A stretch of 36,867 nt of DNA from Bacteroidales bacterium UBA5762 (GTDB lineage: Bacteria > Bacteroidota > Bacteroidia > Bacteroidales > TTA-H9), in the NCBI GenBank assembly GCA_002418865.1, contig DIEY01000028.1:7998-44864 (forward strand), read 5' to 3'. Position numbers and translations under genes: made by a program. Of this stretch, positions 24,609-32,488 are shown one piece after another (the stretch's first letter is position 1; each line of letters begins with the position of its first letter). Under the pieces are notes generated by a model that saw nothing but the letters and a program-made list of their open reading frames with translations, was not told where the DNA came from and did no database searches.

Positions 24609-26999
24609 ATGAAAAGCCCGAAAACTTTATCGCTTCTAGTTTTTAGTATTTGTTTATTCCCTTTCATAACATGGGGGCAAGCCAGATTACAGTTCATTCA
24701 CAACTCACCCGATCTAAGTTTAGATTCCATAGATGTTTATGTTAATAAAACCCTGCTACTTGATAATATTAACTTCAGGGAAGCTTCTGAATTTATTCAA
24801 GGGCCATCGGGAATTCCACTCTTAATTGAGATTTGTCCTGGAAATTCCACGAGTGCTGAAGATGCCTTATATAGTACTGCGGTAATGCTTTCGCAGGGGA
24901 AAAAATATATAGCTATTGCACAGGGTACAATAGATGGAAATGGTTATTATCCGTGGCAACCTTTCGAGCTACAGTTTATCGATTATGCCCGTGAAACATC
25001 TAACAATACAGGACAAACCGATGTATTATTCTTCCACGGATCGACCGATGCACCTGCTCTCGATATTATAGAAACAACTTCGTTGGGGTTGCTATGCGAT
25101 AATCTTTCTTATGGACAATTCGATGGTTACAAGGAATTAACTCCTGCTAACTATGTACTCGAAATCAAGGATTCAGCCAGTCAAACACGGTATTTTAACT
25201 TGCAGTTTGATTTGACCACTTATTCTGGTCAGGCTCTCATTTTGATGGCTTCGGGATTTTTAGTTCCAGGGATGAATAATAATGGAGAAGATTTAGGTTT
25301 TTATATTGTTCCGGCAAGTGGAGGCATGGGTGTGCCGTTGCCTCCAAAACCCGATCCCATGGCATATATACAATTTATACATCTTTGTGCCGACCAGGCT
25401 CTCGATAGTATGGATATATGGATTGGGAATAAAAAAATAGGAAATGCCCTTCCATTCCGATATTCACTGCCCTTTAGTGAAATATTGGCAGAACAAAGTC
25501 ATGTAATTGCAATTCAGCCTGCTGGAAGTATTTCACCTGATAATCCATTGGCGTCTCTCACTTATACCTTTCACGACCAACAAAAATATTTACTCATGAT
25601 CACTGGCATTATCAGTGAAACAGGATATACACCGAGTCCTGCCCTTCAAATTTACACTTTCGACAGTGCCAGAACCGAAGCGAACCCAGCAACTACTACC
25701 GACCTATTAGCATTCCACGGATCAACCGATGCGCCTAATTTCGATATTTACGAAACCGGAGTTGGATTGGGTTTATTAGTAGAAAATTTAGCCTATGGGA
25801 ATTTTGCCTCTGAGGGTTATTTGTCACTTACCACTGCTGATTATGTGTTAGAAGTTAGAAATAAACCAGGCAATGAAGTTTTGTATTCATACTCTTTGCC
25901 ACTTTCGGCACTTGGTTTACAAGGTAAAGCTTTGTCGCTTTGTGCTTCTGGTTTTGTAAATCCTGAAAATAACAGCAATGGCCCAGGCTTTGGTTTGTTT
26001 CTTGCTTTGCCCGATGGAGGTCCATTATTCGAACTTCCGACTTATATTCCTCCCACCACAGCATTTATCCAATTCATTCATAATATTGCAGATACTTCAG
26101 CTCAGTATCTCGATATTTGGATGGATAATCAGTTACTTCTCGATAATCATCCTTTCCATAGAGCTTCAGCATATATTGAAGTACCAGCTAATCAAGATTT
26201 AACTTTTAGTGTCTTGCATAAGACTTCCACTTCGCCATCCAATCCTTTGGCAAGCCTCACGCAAAGCTTAGAATCGGGGAAACATTACATTGTAGTACTG
26301 GACGGAATAGCAAGTTCGAGTGGCTATAATCCTCTAACTGCTGTTTCTATGAATCTTTTCGAAAATGCTCGCCTCATAGCCTTGGACAACACCAAAGTAG
26401 ATGTTTTGTTTCATCATGGAAGTACGGATGCGCCAGAATTTTCTATTTATGATTTCTCGATGAATAATTTATTCGAGGGATTAAGTTATTCGATGTTTTC
26501 TCCATACATCGAGGTAAATTCAATTGATCAAGGTTGGCATCTCATTTCAGAAAACGAAGTAATAAAAAGTTATCAGGTTCCATTAAATACTTTACAATTT
26601 ACAGCAAAAGCAGTAATAGCCTTAGCTTCCGGATTTTATCATCCCGAGAACAACAGTAATGGTCAAGCTTTTGGATTATATTTGATTCCAGCCGAGGGAG
26701 GAGCTTTTATTTCATTGCAAGATGTTACAGGAACCAGCGAAATACAAGATGAAACCAACTTTTCAATTTATCCTAATCCTACGCGTGATTTTATTGAGGT
26801 CAATGCCAATCATTTTCAGGGGTTTATCAGACTTGAGATATATTCTATAGAAGGCAAAAAAATGTTAAGTAAGGATTGGAACACGATAGAGACCTCGAAG
26901 GTGAAGATAGATATCAAAGATTGGCCCATTGGAATATATTTGATAAGATTGAGTACGGAGGATGGAGTGATGACAAAGAAGTTACAGATCATAGAATAA
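24609..26999 (+). CDS. T9SS-sorted surface/secreted protein with three tandem DUF4397 units
   Basis: A 796-residue exported protein. The signal peptide is residues 1-23 (TLSLLVFSICLFPFITWGQ). Three homologous units follow at about 26-245, 252-476 and 485-703. Each starts with a DUF4397-type strand (IQFIH or LQFIH at 27, 254 and 487), has a second half beginning HGSTDAP (143, 370 and 603), and closes with ASGFxxPxxNxNG and a GG near LP. Residues 712-796 are a type A T9SS sorting domain: FSIYPNPTRDFIEV, then LEIYSIEGKKML and WPIGIYLIRLSTEDGVMTKKLQI. The product should cross the outer membrane by T9SS and be anchored or released. DUF4397 has no known enzymatic role. A near-match promoter (TAATTTCG, 24506-24513) lies upstream. 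Confidence 0.9.
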   Translation: MKSPKTLSLLVFSICLFPFITWGQARLQFIHNSPDLSLDSIDVYVNKTLLLDNINFREASEFIQGPSGIPLLIEICPGNSTSAEDALYSTAVMLSQGKKYIAIAQGTIDGNGYYPWQPFELQFIDYARETSNNTGQTDVLFFHGSTDAPALDIIETTSLGLLCDNLSYGQFDGYKELTPANYVLEIKDSASQTRYFNLQFDLTTYSGQALILMASGFLVPGMNNNGEDLGFYIVPASGGMGVPLPPKPDPMAYIQFIHLCADQALDSMDIWIGNKKIGNALPFRYSLPFSEILAEQSHVIAIQPAGSISPDNPLASLTYTFHDQQKYLLMITGIISETGYTPSPALQIYTFDSARTEANPATTTDLLAFHGSTDAPNFDIYETGVGLGLLVENLAYGNFASEGYLSLTTADYVLEVRNKPGNEVLYSYSLPLSALGLQGKALSLCASGFVNPENNSNGPGFGLFLALPDGGPLFELPTYIPPTTAFIQFIHNIADTSAQYLDIWMDNQLLLDNHPFHRASAYIEVPANQDLTFSVLHKTSTSPSNPLASLTQSLESGKHYIVVLDGIASSSGYNPLTAVSMNLFENARLIALDNTKVDVLFHHGSTDAPEFSIYDFSMNNLFEGLSYSMFSPYIEVNSIDQGWHLISENEVIKSYQVPLNTLQFTAKAVIALASGFYHPENNSNGQAFGLYLIPAEGGAFISLQDVTGTSEIQDETNFSIYPNPTRDFIEVNANHFQGFIRLEIYSIEGKKMLSKDWNTIETSKVKIDIKDWPIGIYLIRLSTEDGVMTKKLQIIE

Positions 27000-27002
27000 T
27001 TT

Positions 27003-27047
27003 TTGAGATGTGAGCGCCGCCACAAAGTGGCGGCGCTCACATCTCAA
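27003..27047. repeat. Perfect 21-bp-arm GC-rich palindrome
   Basis: The arm beginning TTGAGATGTGAGCGCCGCCA at 27003 extends to 27023 and is exactly complementary to 27027-27047, around a 3-base AAA loop. It starts three bases after the stop of the DUF4397 gene. It is far more GC-rich than its surroundings and lacks a T-run, so it is not a classic intrinsic terminator, although such a stem could still stop transcription or protect a 3' end. It may be one copy of a dispersed palindromic repeat. Confidence 0.9.
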
Positions 27048-27072
27048 CCTACATTTTTCAACAAATTTTCAT

Positions 27073-27459
27073 TTGAATACTTATAATAAAATACTCGTTC
27101 TATATGATGGCAAATGTGGACTATGCAACTCAGTCATCAAATTCATCAGACAACATGACCGTAAAAAAATCTTTATGACCTTGCCCTTGCAAGACTATGA
27201 GGATTTTCAATTTCTACCCCAACAGCTCTCCCATGTCGATTCAGTATGGGTAAACCACCACAATCATTGGTTGAGCGAAAGCTCGGCAGTATTCGAAATC
27301 TTTACATATTTGGGCTTCCCTTATTCTATCCTCTCTATCCTAAAAATTCTGCCTGTTTCATTTACTAATGCCATCTATCGTTGGATAGCTCGGCATCGAT
27401 ATCAATGGTTTGGTAGAAAAAACGAAAGCTGTGATATAGAAATTGGTTCATCAAGTTAG
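27073..27459 (+). CDS. DCC family (DUF393) thiol-disulfide oxidoreductase-like protein
   Basis: A small cytoplasmic protein of the YuxK/DCC family, named for the motif DxxCxxC, seen here as YDGKCGLCNSVIKFI. Further family features are SSAVFEIFTYLG and a C-terminal RWIARHRYQWFGRK that ends in the family's basic YxxFG segment. The redox role is inferred from the CxxC; substrates are unknown. The frame is open back to a GTG at 27010, but those first codons lie inside the palindrome at 27003-27047. TTG 27073 gives MNTYNKILVLYDGKCGLC, the normal family start, so it is preferred (128 residues). Its 3' end overlaps the convergent minus-strand gene by 9 bases. Confidence 0.85.
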   Translation: MNTYNKILVLYDGKCGLCNSVIKFIRQHDRKKIFMTLPLQDYEDFQFLPQQLSHVDSVWVNHHNHWLSESSAVFEIFTYLGFPYSILSILKILPVSFTNAIYRWIARHRYQWFGRKNESCDIEIGSSS

Positions 27460-28056
27460 AAGAAACTGAGCTTCGGCATGTAATTGAGCGATCACCTTAT
27501 GAATTTGCGGTCCCTTGCCAGCATTCTCAGTTTCCAATAAAATAGTAGCCAGCTCCGAAGCCGGCGAATCTACTGGTAAAGCCGATGCAGAAGTATTAAT
27601 GAGCTGAATGGTGTCCTCTACCACTTTTTTAATCCATTCCCATGAGGTTTCAGAAATATAGATTTGCTGCGATAAATTATGTTCGAATTCATCCCTAATA
27701 TTCTGAATTAATGAGTTCTGAAGCTTCTGAATATTCATGCCTGGCTCTATTAACCTCAGCAATAAGCGTGAAAGCGAAATACGCTCCAGAAACAACACTA
27801 GACGCTCATAAGCTTGCAAGCGTAGCGGAAGTGTAATTCGTTGGTTTTCTTTTTTAATGGATAAAAGCTGTAATTTTTCTTCCCGCTCGATAAACGATTT
27901 TAGTAGTCTTTCCGTTCGGTCATCCTTTAATAGAGGCACTGTATCTTTCCATCTTTTCAGAAATTGTTCGTTGGATGCATGGAAAAAATATACGGCAACG
28001 GCTAACACCAGAAGAGAAGGAATAGTACTTTGAAGTAAAACAATAAATGTATTCAT
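27451..28056 (-). CDS. Membrane-anchored protein of unknown function
   Basis: A 201-residue protein with one N-terminal membrane helix (residues 3-26, FIVLLQSTIPSLLVLAVAVYFF) and a soluble, mostly helical body. Segments include RTERLLKSFIEREEKLQLLS (coiled-coil-like), LPLRLQAYERLVLFLERISLSRLLLRL, and SQQIYISETSWEWIKKVVEDTI. I have seen proteins of this shape in Bacteroidota as conserved hypotheticals but cannot assign a function. It begins 6 bases downstream of the transketolase C-terminal subunit gene on the same strand, so it is very likely part of that operon. Its last 9 bases overlap the end of the DCC gene on the opposite strand. Confidence 0.78.
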   Translation of the reverse strand: MNTFIVLLQSTIPSLLVLAVAVYFFHASNEQFLKRWKDTVPLLKDDRTERLLKSFIEREEKLQLLSIKKENQRITLPLRLQAYERLVLFLERISLSRLLLRLIEPGMNIQKLQNSLIQNIRDEFEHNLSQQIYISETSWEWIKKVVEDTIQLINTSASALPVDSPASELATILLETENAGKGPQIHKVIAQLHAEAQFLLT

Positions 28057-28062
28057 GTGGTA

Positions 28063-29025
28063 TTAATTATTTTTTCTTTTCAACAAATGAGCTGCATTCA
28101 ATGCAATATTTTCCGCTGTAAGTCCGAATTTTTTCATTAGTTCGTCAGGTTGTCCAGATTCTCCAAATGAATCATCGATACCTATCATTTCCATAGGTAC
28201 AGGATAATTCTTAACAACCACTTCAGCCACAGCACTTCCCATACCGCCATGCAGCTGATGTTCTTCTGCTGTAAGTATACACCCTGTTTCTTTGGCCGCT
28301 CGTATGATAGTTTCTTCGTCGATCGGCTTGATGGTGTGCAGGTTGATCACCCGAGCTGAAATTCCTTGGCTGGAAAGTATTTTAGAAGCTTCTATGGCTG
28401 GCCAAACCAAATGTCCTGTAGCTATTATACTTAGATCAGTTCCTTCATTGAAAACCTGAGTTTTGCCAGGGATAAATTCCAAAGTAGAAGGGGTGAAATC
28501 GGGTACGGCTTCTCTGCCAAATCGAATGTAAACGGGACCTTTGATTTCGAATAAGGCTGAAAGCGTAGCTTTACAAGCTTGAGTGGCATCGCACGGACTA
28601 AAAACAGTTATGTTAGGTAATGCACGCACATAAGCAAGATCTTCGAGTGCTTGATGTGTTGCACCATCAGGCCCAACGCTTATTCCGGCATGAGCTCCAC
28701 CTATAACAACATGTAAATTATTGTAACAAACCGAGATCCTGAGTTGATCGGCTGCCCTTAATGCTGAAAACACAGCATAGGTCGCAAATACAGGGATCTT
28801 ACCTTCTAAAGCGAATCCTGCAGCCACACCCATGGCATTTTGCTCGGCTATGCCCATCGAAAAAAAACGCTCGGGAAATGCTTTGGCGAATCCATCTAAA
28901 CCTACCGAAGCGGTAATATCTGCGCCAATAACTACTACATTATTATTCTTTCGGCCACCTTCTAAAACTCCTTCTCCAAATCCCGTTCGTGTGGCTTTTA
29001 ATCCTTTTAATTGAAAATGATTCAT
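28063..29025 (-). CDS. Transketolase, C-terminal subunit (split enzyme)
   Basis: The 320-residue half of transketolase that contains the pyrimidine-binding and C-terminal domains. Recognisable regions: IGADITASVGLDGFAKAFPERFFSMGIAEQNAMGVAAGFA (in part: GIAEQNAMGVAAG, with the catalytic Glu that contacts the TPP pyrimidine), THQALEDLAYVRALPNITVF, RFGREAVP, and a C-terminal domain with EEHQLHGGMGSAVAE. It must pair with the N-terminal subunit encoded just upstream; the two genes overlap by ATGA (29022-29025), giving translational coupling. Together they transfer two-carbon units in the pentose phosphate pathway. The split form, also described as a DXS-like relative, is common in Bacteroidota and Archaea. 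Confidence 0.93.
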   Translation of the reverse strand: MNHFQLKGLKATRTGFGEGVLEGGRKNNNVVVIGADITASVGLDGFAKAFPERFFSMGIAEQNAMGVAAGFALEGKIPVFATYAVFSALRAADQLRISVCYNNLHVVIGGAHAGISVGPDGATHQALEDLAYVRALPNITVFSPCDATQACKATLSALFEIKGPVYIRFGREAVPDFTPSTLEFIPGKTQVFNEGTDLSIIATGHLVWPAIEASKILSSQGISARVINLHTIKPIDEETIIRAAKETGCILTAEEHQLHGGMGSAVAEVVVKNYPVPMEMIGIDDSFGESGQPDELMKKFGLTAENIALNAAHLLKRKNN

Positions 29026-29846
29026 ATATTGAGAATTTCTTCTATAAATCTTTCGGCTTCAGCACGAGTTGGTGCTTTCCCATGCCAACGATAATCTCCT
29101 TCAATAGTGGAAACACCTTTACCCATCACTGTTTTGGCAATTACAACCTGTGGCTTCGATGACCCTTGTGCAAGTTTTCCAAAAATAAAAGACAATTCTT
29201 CCATGTTGTTTCCATCACACTCAGTAACCTCCCAGCCAAAGGCTTCCCACTTTTGACGTAAGGGTTCTAGACGCATTACTTTTTCGGTCGATCCGTCTAT
29301 TTGCAAACCATTTCTATCTACAATAGCTATTAGATGATTTAGATGATAATGCCCTGCCGCCATGGCTGCTTCCCAAACAGAACCTTCCTGTAATTCTCCA
29401 TCACCTAAAAGACAATAAACTTTATTATCCAAACCATCGAGTCTGAAACCTAAGCTTAATCCAACACTCACGCTCAAACCTTGTCCCAATGAACCCGCCG
29501 AAAGTTCTATCCCCGGCAAACCATGTTCCTTGCCAGGATGCCCTTGCAATCGGCTACCTAATTTCCTAAGTGTCAATAACTCTTCGAGTGGGAAATATCC
29601 TGCATGCGCTAAAGTGGAATAAAAAACTGGCGCTACATGCCCAATAGAAAGAATAAAACGATCGCGACCAGGCCATGCAGGATTTTGGGAATCATGCTTC
29701 AGTACATTGAAATAAAGCATCGTAAATACATCGGCTAAGCCCAGAGACCCACCCAAATGACCCGAGCCGGCCTCAGCTAAACTTTTTATCACCCAAATGC
29801 GTATGGATCTTGCAATATTTCGAAGATGTTCGATAGAATTTTCCAT
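29022..29846 (-). CDS. Transketolase, N-terminal subunit (split enzyme)
   Basis: The 274-residue half that binds the diphosphate of TPP. The motif GDGELQEG (148-155) followed by Asn179 in DRNGLQ is the thiamine diphosphate/Mg2+ signature (GDG-x26-30-N). The conserved beginning of the family is present as AEAGSGHLGGSLGLADV (24-40), and HPG plus the GSLGQGLSV stretch (118-126) are also found. The frame reaches GTG 29849, but ATG 29846 directly after it is preferred. The 3' end overlaps the C-terminal subunit gene by 4 bases. A possible full-length transketolase elsewhere in the genome would make this a second, specialised enzyme; the window does not tell. Confidence 0.93.
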   Translation of the reverse strand: MENSIEHLRNIARSIRIWVIKSLAEAGSGHLGGSLGLADVFTMLYFNVLKHDSQNPAWPGRDRFILSIGHVAPVFYSTLAHAGYFPLEELLTLRKLGSRLQGHPGKEHGLPGIELSAGSLGQGLSVSVGLSLGFRLDGLDNKVYCLLGDGELQEGSVWEAAMAAGHYHLNHLIAIVDRNGLQIDGSTEKVMRLEPLRQKWEAFGWEVTECDGNNMEELSFIFGKLAQGSSKPQVVIAKTVMGKGVSTIEGDYRWHGKAPTRAEAERFIEEILNI

Positions 29847-29863
29847 CACAAAATTAACTTAGC

Positions 29864-29871
29864 CAAAATTA
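29864..29871 (-). promoter_or_regulatory. Bacteroidota-type -7 element for the split transketolase operon
   Basis: On the minus strand this reads TAATTTTG, an exact TAnnTTTG match, 17 bases before ATG 29846. No TTTG is found at the expected -33 distance. Confidence 0.45.
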
Positions 29872-30039
29872 GACAAATTTTCGAATCACTATGGGTTAAT
29901 TCAAGCCTAAAGAAAACACAATTTCCCAATAAAAAGCGAGAAAAATAGAATTAAAAGCTGGACTTTTAGGAAAAGCAAAATCACCCTGTTCAGGGTATTT
30001 CAATATTACGTGATAAGTCTTAGGCTCGAAGAAAGTTCG

Positions 30040-30047
30040 TAAATTTG
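30040..30047 (+). promoter_or_regulatory. Bacteroidota-type -7 element for the EF-G gene
   Basis: TAAATTTG matches TAnnTTTG exactly and lies 62 bases before the EF-G start, in the 263-base divergent region. A short dyad ACCCTG-TT-CAGGGT (29983-29996) lies 44 bases upstream of the -7 box and could be an operator. Confidence 0.5.
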
Positions 30048-30109
30048 CAGCCTTTTGTCACATTATAAAATAAAACATTGTATATCAATTATTTATTCAT
30101 ACACTTTAC

Positions 30110-32179
30110 ATGCAATTACAGAAATTAAGAAATATTGGCATTGCTGCTCATATAGATGCAGGAAAGACTACAGTTACGGAAAGAATTCTATTTTTTACGG
30201 GTGTTAATCGTAAAATCGGTGAAGTACACAATGGCGAAGCCACTACAGACTTTATGAAACAGGAACAGGAAAGAGGAATAACCATAGCTTCGGCAGCCAT
30301 TACATGCAATTGGAAAGATCATCACATCAATCTGATAGATACTCCCGGACATGTTGATTTTACAGTTGAAGTAGAACGGTCTCTGCGTGTTTTGGATGGA
30401 ATGATTGCAGTATTTTGTGCCGTTGGTGGAGTAGAGCCACAGAGTGAGACAGTTTGGAATCAGGCTAACCGTTATAAGGTACCACGAATTGCCTTCATTA
30501 ATAAAATGGATCGACAGGGAGCCAATTACGAAGAGGTGGTGACACAAATGAACAAATTTCTCGATGCCAACCCCATTCCGTTTCAAATTCCCATAGGCAA
30601 TGAAGAGAATTTTAATGGAATTATCGATTTAATGAAGATGAAGGCCTTTTATTTTCAGGGATTCGAAAGCATAGAAGCTGAAATTCCTTCAGAATACAAA
30701 GAAACAGCTTTACATGCACGACAATTTATGATTGAAAAATTGGCCGATTTCAATGAAGAAATTCTGGAGAAATATCTCGACGATGAACCCATACCTGAAG
30801 AATTAATTATTGAGGCTGGTCGTTACACAACTTTGCATCTATTAGCTACACCTGTGTTTTGTGGAGCTGCCTATAAAAACAAGGGCATTTCACAATTGTT
30901 AGATGCTGTCATTCATTTCTTGCCTAGTCCTCTCGACATAGGTGCCGTTGTTGGCATGGACTGCCTAGATCCTGAAAAAACCCACTCGCGTTACCCATCT
31001 CCAAAAGATCCTTTTTCTGCTCTTGCTTTCAAGATAATTTACGATCCTTATGTAGGTCAACAAACATTTATTAGAATTTTTAGTGGAAGATTGACTACCG
31101 GGATGCAGGTATTAAATTCTTCAAAAGATAAACCTGAGCGCATTGGACGGATTATGCGAATTCATGCCAAGATGCGAGAAGATATTCCTGAGGCTGGGCC
31201 AGGCGATATTGTTGCATTGATCGGGCTTAAGTTTACTAAAACAGGTGATACCTTATGCGATCCTGATAATCCCTTAGTGCTTGAGTCAATTTTTATTCCA
31301 CCTCCAGTAATCGAACTGAAGGTGAGCCCTTCGAAACAAAGTGATCAGCAAAAAATGGGAGAAGCTCTCTATAAATTAACTAGCGAAGATCCTTCTTTTA
31401 TTGTCCGATTTGATGACCAAACTCAAGAAACCATTATTTCTGGCATGGGCGAACTCCAACTCGAGATTATTCTCGATCGACTAAAAGATGAATTTGGGTT
31501 AGAGTTGCAAACTGGAGAGCCTTCGGTAGCCTATAGAGAAACCATTACGCATGAAACCGAACAGGCCTATAAACACGTGAAACAAACCGGTGGTAAAGGC
31601 CAGTATGCTCATGTAGTGCTTCGTATCGAACCCAACCCAGGAAAAGGATATGAATTTGTAGATAAAACTAAAGGTGGGGTAGTACCTCTCGAATTTATTC
31701 CTTCGGTAGATAAAGGAATTCGCAAAACCCTCGAAAAAGGTGTAATTGCCGGGTATCCTATAGAGGATGTTAAAGTTACCCTCCTCGATGGAAGCTATCA
31801 CCCAGTCGATTCTTCCGATTTCGCTTTCCAAACCTGCGCCTCTATCTGTTTTAAACAAGCTTTTCAAAAAGCAGCTCCCATTCTGAAGGAACCCATAATG
31901 AAAATCGAAATCAACTCACCTGATGATTATATAGGTAATGTTATCACTGATTTCAACAAACGCCGCGGACAGATCGAATCGATGCGAAGATATCGAAAAG
32001 GATCACAAAAAATCAATGGCCTTGTACCATTGATGGAAATGTTCGGCTATGCTACTCAACTTCGAAATATTAGTTCGGGAAGAGCCAACTATTCCATGGA
32101 ATTCTTTCAGTATATGCCACTCCCTCAGAGTTTACAAGAAGAAGTGATTAAAAAAACCATCGAAAAGAATAAAAAATAA
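30110..32179 (+). CDS. fusA: Elongation factor G, probable paralogue
   Basis: A translational GTPase of 689 residues, the normal EF-G length, that drives ribosomal translocation. GTPase motifs: G1 AHIDAGKTT (13-21), G2 RGITI, G3 DTPGHVDF with the catalytic His81, G4 NKMD (131-134), and CGAAYKNKG at the G5 region. Domains II-V follow; domain IV shows the loop QTGGKGQYAHV, and domain V ends with PLMEMFGYATQLR. Compared with what I remember of canonical Bacteroidota EF-G, switch I (ATTDFMKQEQERG instead of ATMDWMxQEQERG) and the domain IV loop (QTGGKGQYAHV instead of QSGGRGKFADI) differ. No ribosomal protein genes (rpsL, rpsG) adjoin, so this is likely a second EF-G rather than the str-operon copy. 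Confidence 0.88.
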   Translation: MQLQKLRNIGIAAHIDAGKTTVTERILFFTGVNRKIGEVHNGEATTDFMKQEQERGITIASAAITCNWKDHHINLIDTPGHVDFTVEVERSLRVLDGMIAVFCAVGGVEPQSETVWNQANRYKVPRIAFINKMDRQGANYEEVVTQMNKFLDANPIPFQIPIGNEENFNGIIDLMKMKAFYFQGFESIEAEIPSEYKETALHARQFMIEKLADFNEEILEKYLDDEPIPEELIIEAGRYTTLHLLATPVFCGAAYKNKGISQLLDAVIHFLPSPLDIGAVVGMDCLDPEKTHSRYPSPKDPFSALAFKIIYDPYVGQQTFIRIFSGRLTTGMQVLNSSKDKPERIGRIMRIHAKMREDIPEAGPGDIVALIGLKFTKTGDTLCDPDNPLVLESIFIPPPVIELKVSPSKQSDQQKMGEALYKLTSEDPSFIVRFDDQTQETIISGMGELQLEIILDRLKDEFGLELQTGEPSVAYRETITHETEQAYKHVKQTGGKGQYAHVVLRIEPNPGKGYEFVDKTKGGVVPLEFIPSVDKGIRKTLEKGVIAGYPIEDVKVTLLDGSYHPVDSSDFAFQTCASICFKQAFQKAAPILKEPIMKIEINSPDDYIGNVITDFNKRRGQIESMRRYRKGSQKINGLVPLMEMFGYATQLRNISSGRANYSMEFFQYMPLPQSLQEEVIKKTIEKNKK

Positions 32180-32488
32180 ACCTCCACTGCTCAGCTGCGT
32201 TTTTGAAGCCCAGACTTATACACCTATAAGCCGAATGCCTTCTAATGAATGGCTAAAATTTTATTTTTAACATCTCAGCGCAACTAACAAATGCTTTGAT
32301 AATTATCAAAGCAAAAAAAAGTCGAAACTGAATTTTTTTGGAGATTTTAATTCGATAGTTTCTTTGAGTTTCCGGGACTGCTTTAACCACGCACCCATCC
32401 CAATTTAAGATAAACTTGTTAGAAATTTAAGATTCCACTCCCTTTTTGTTTTCGCTTAACTTCGCAACCATAATTTAATTCCATTTCA
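32180..32488. other. Intergenic region with a 22-bp palindrome
   Basis: A 309-base stretch without a gene. It holds a perfect palindrome at 32292-32313 (listed separately) and, near its end, TAACTTCG (32457-32464), a one-mismatch version of the TAnnTTTG -7 box 25 bases before the next gene. No terminator with a T-run is evident after the EF-G stop. Confidence 0.5.
32292..32313. promoter_or_regulatory. Perfect 22-bp palindrome, operator-like
   Basis: The half site TGCTTTGATAA (32292-32302) is followed immediately by its exact complement TTATCAAAGCA (32303-32313), with no spacer. An A-run follows rather than a T-run, so it does not look like a terminator for EF-G. A binding site for a dimeric regulator is the simplest reading. 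Confidence 0.5.

Noticed and set aside
27010..27072. GTG start at 27010 for the DCC-family gene
   Set aside because: The first codons lie inside the perfect palindrome and the same peptide appears on the other strand by symmetry; TTG 27073 gives the family's normal beginning.
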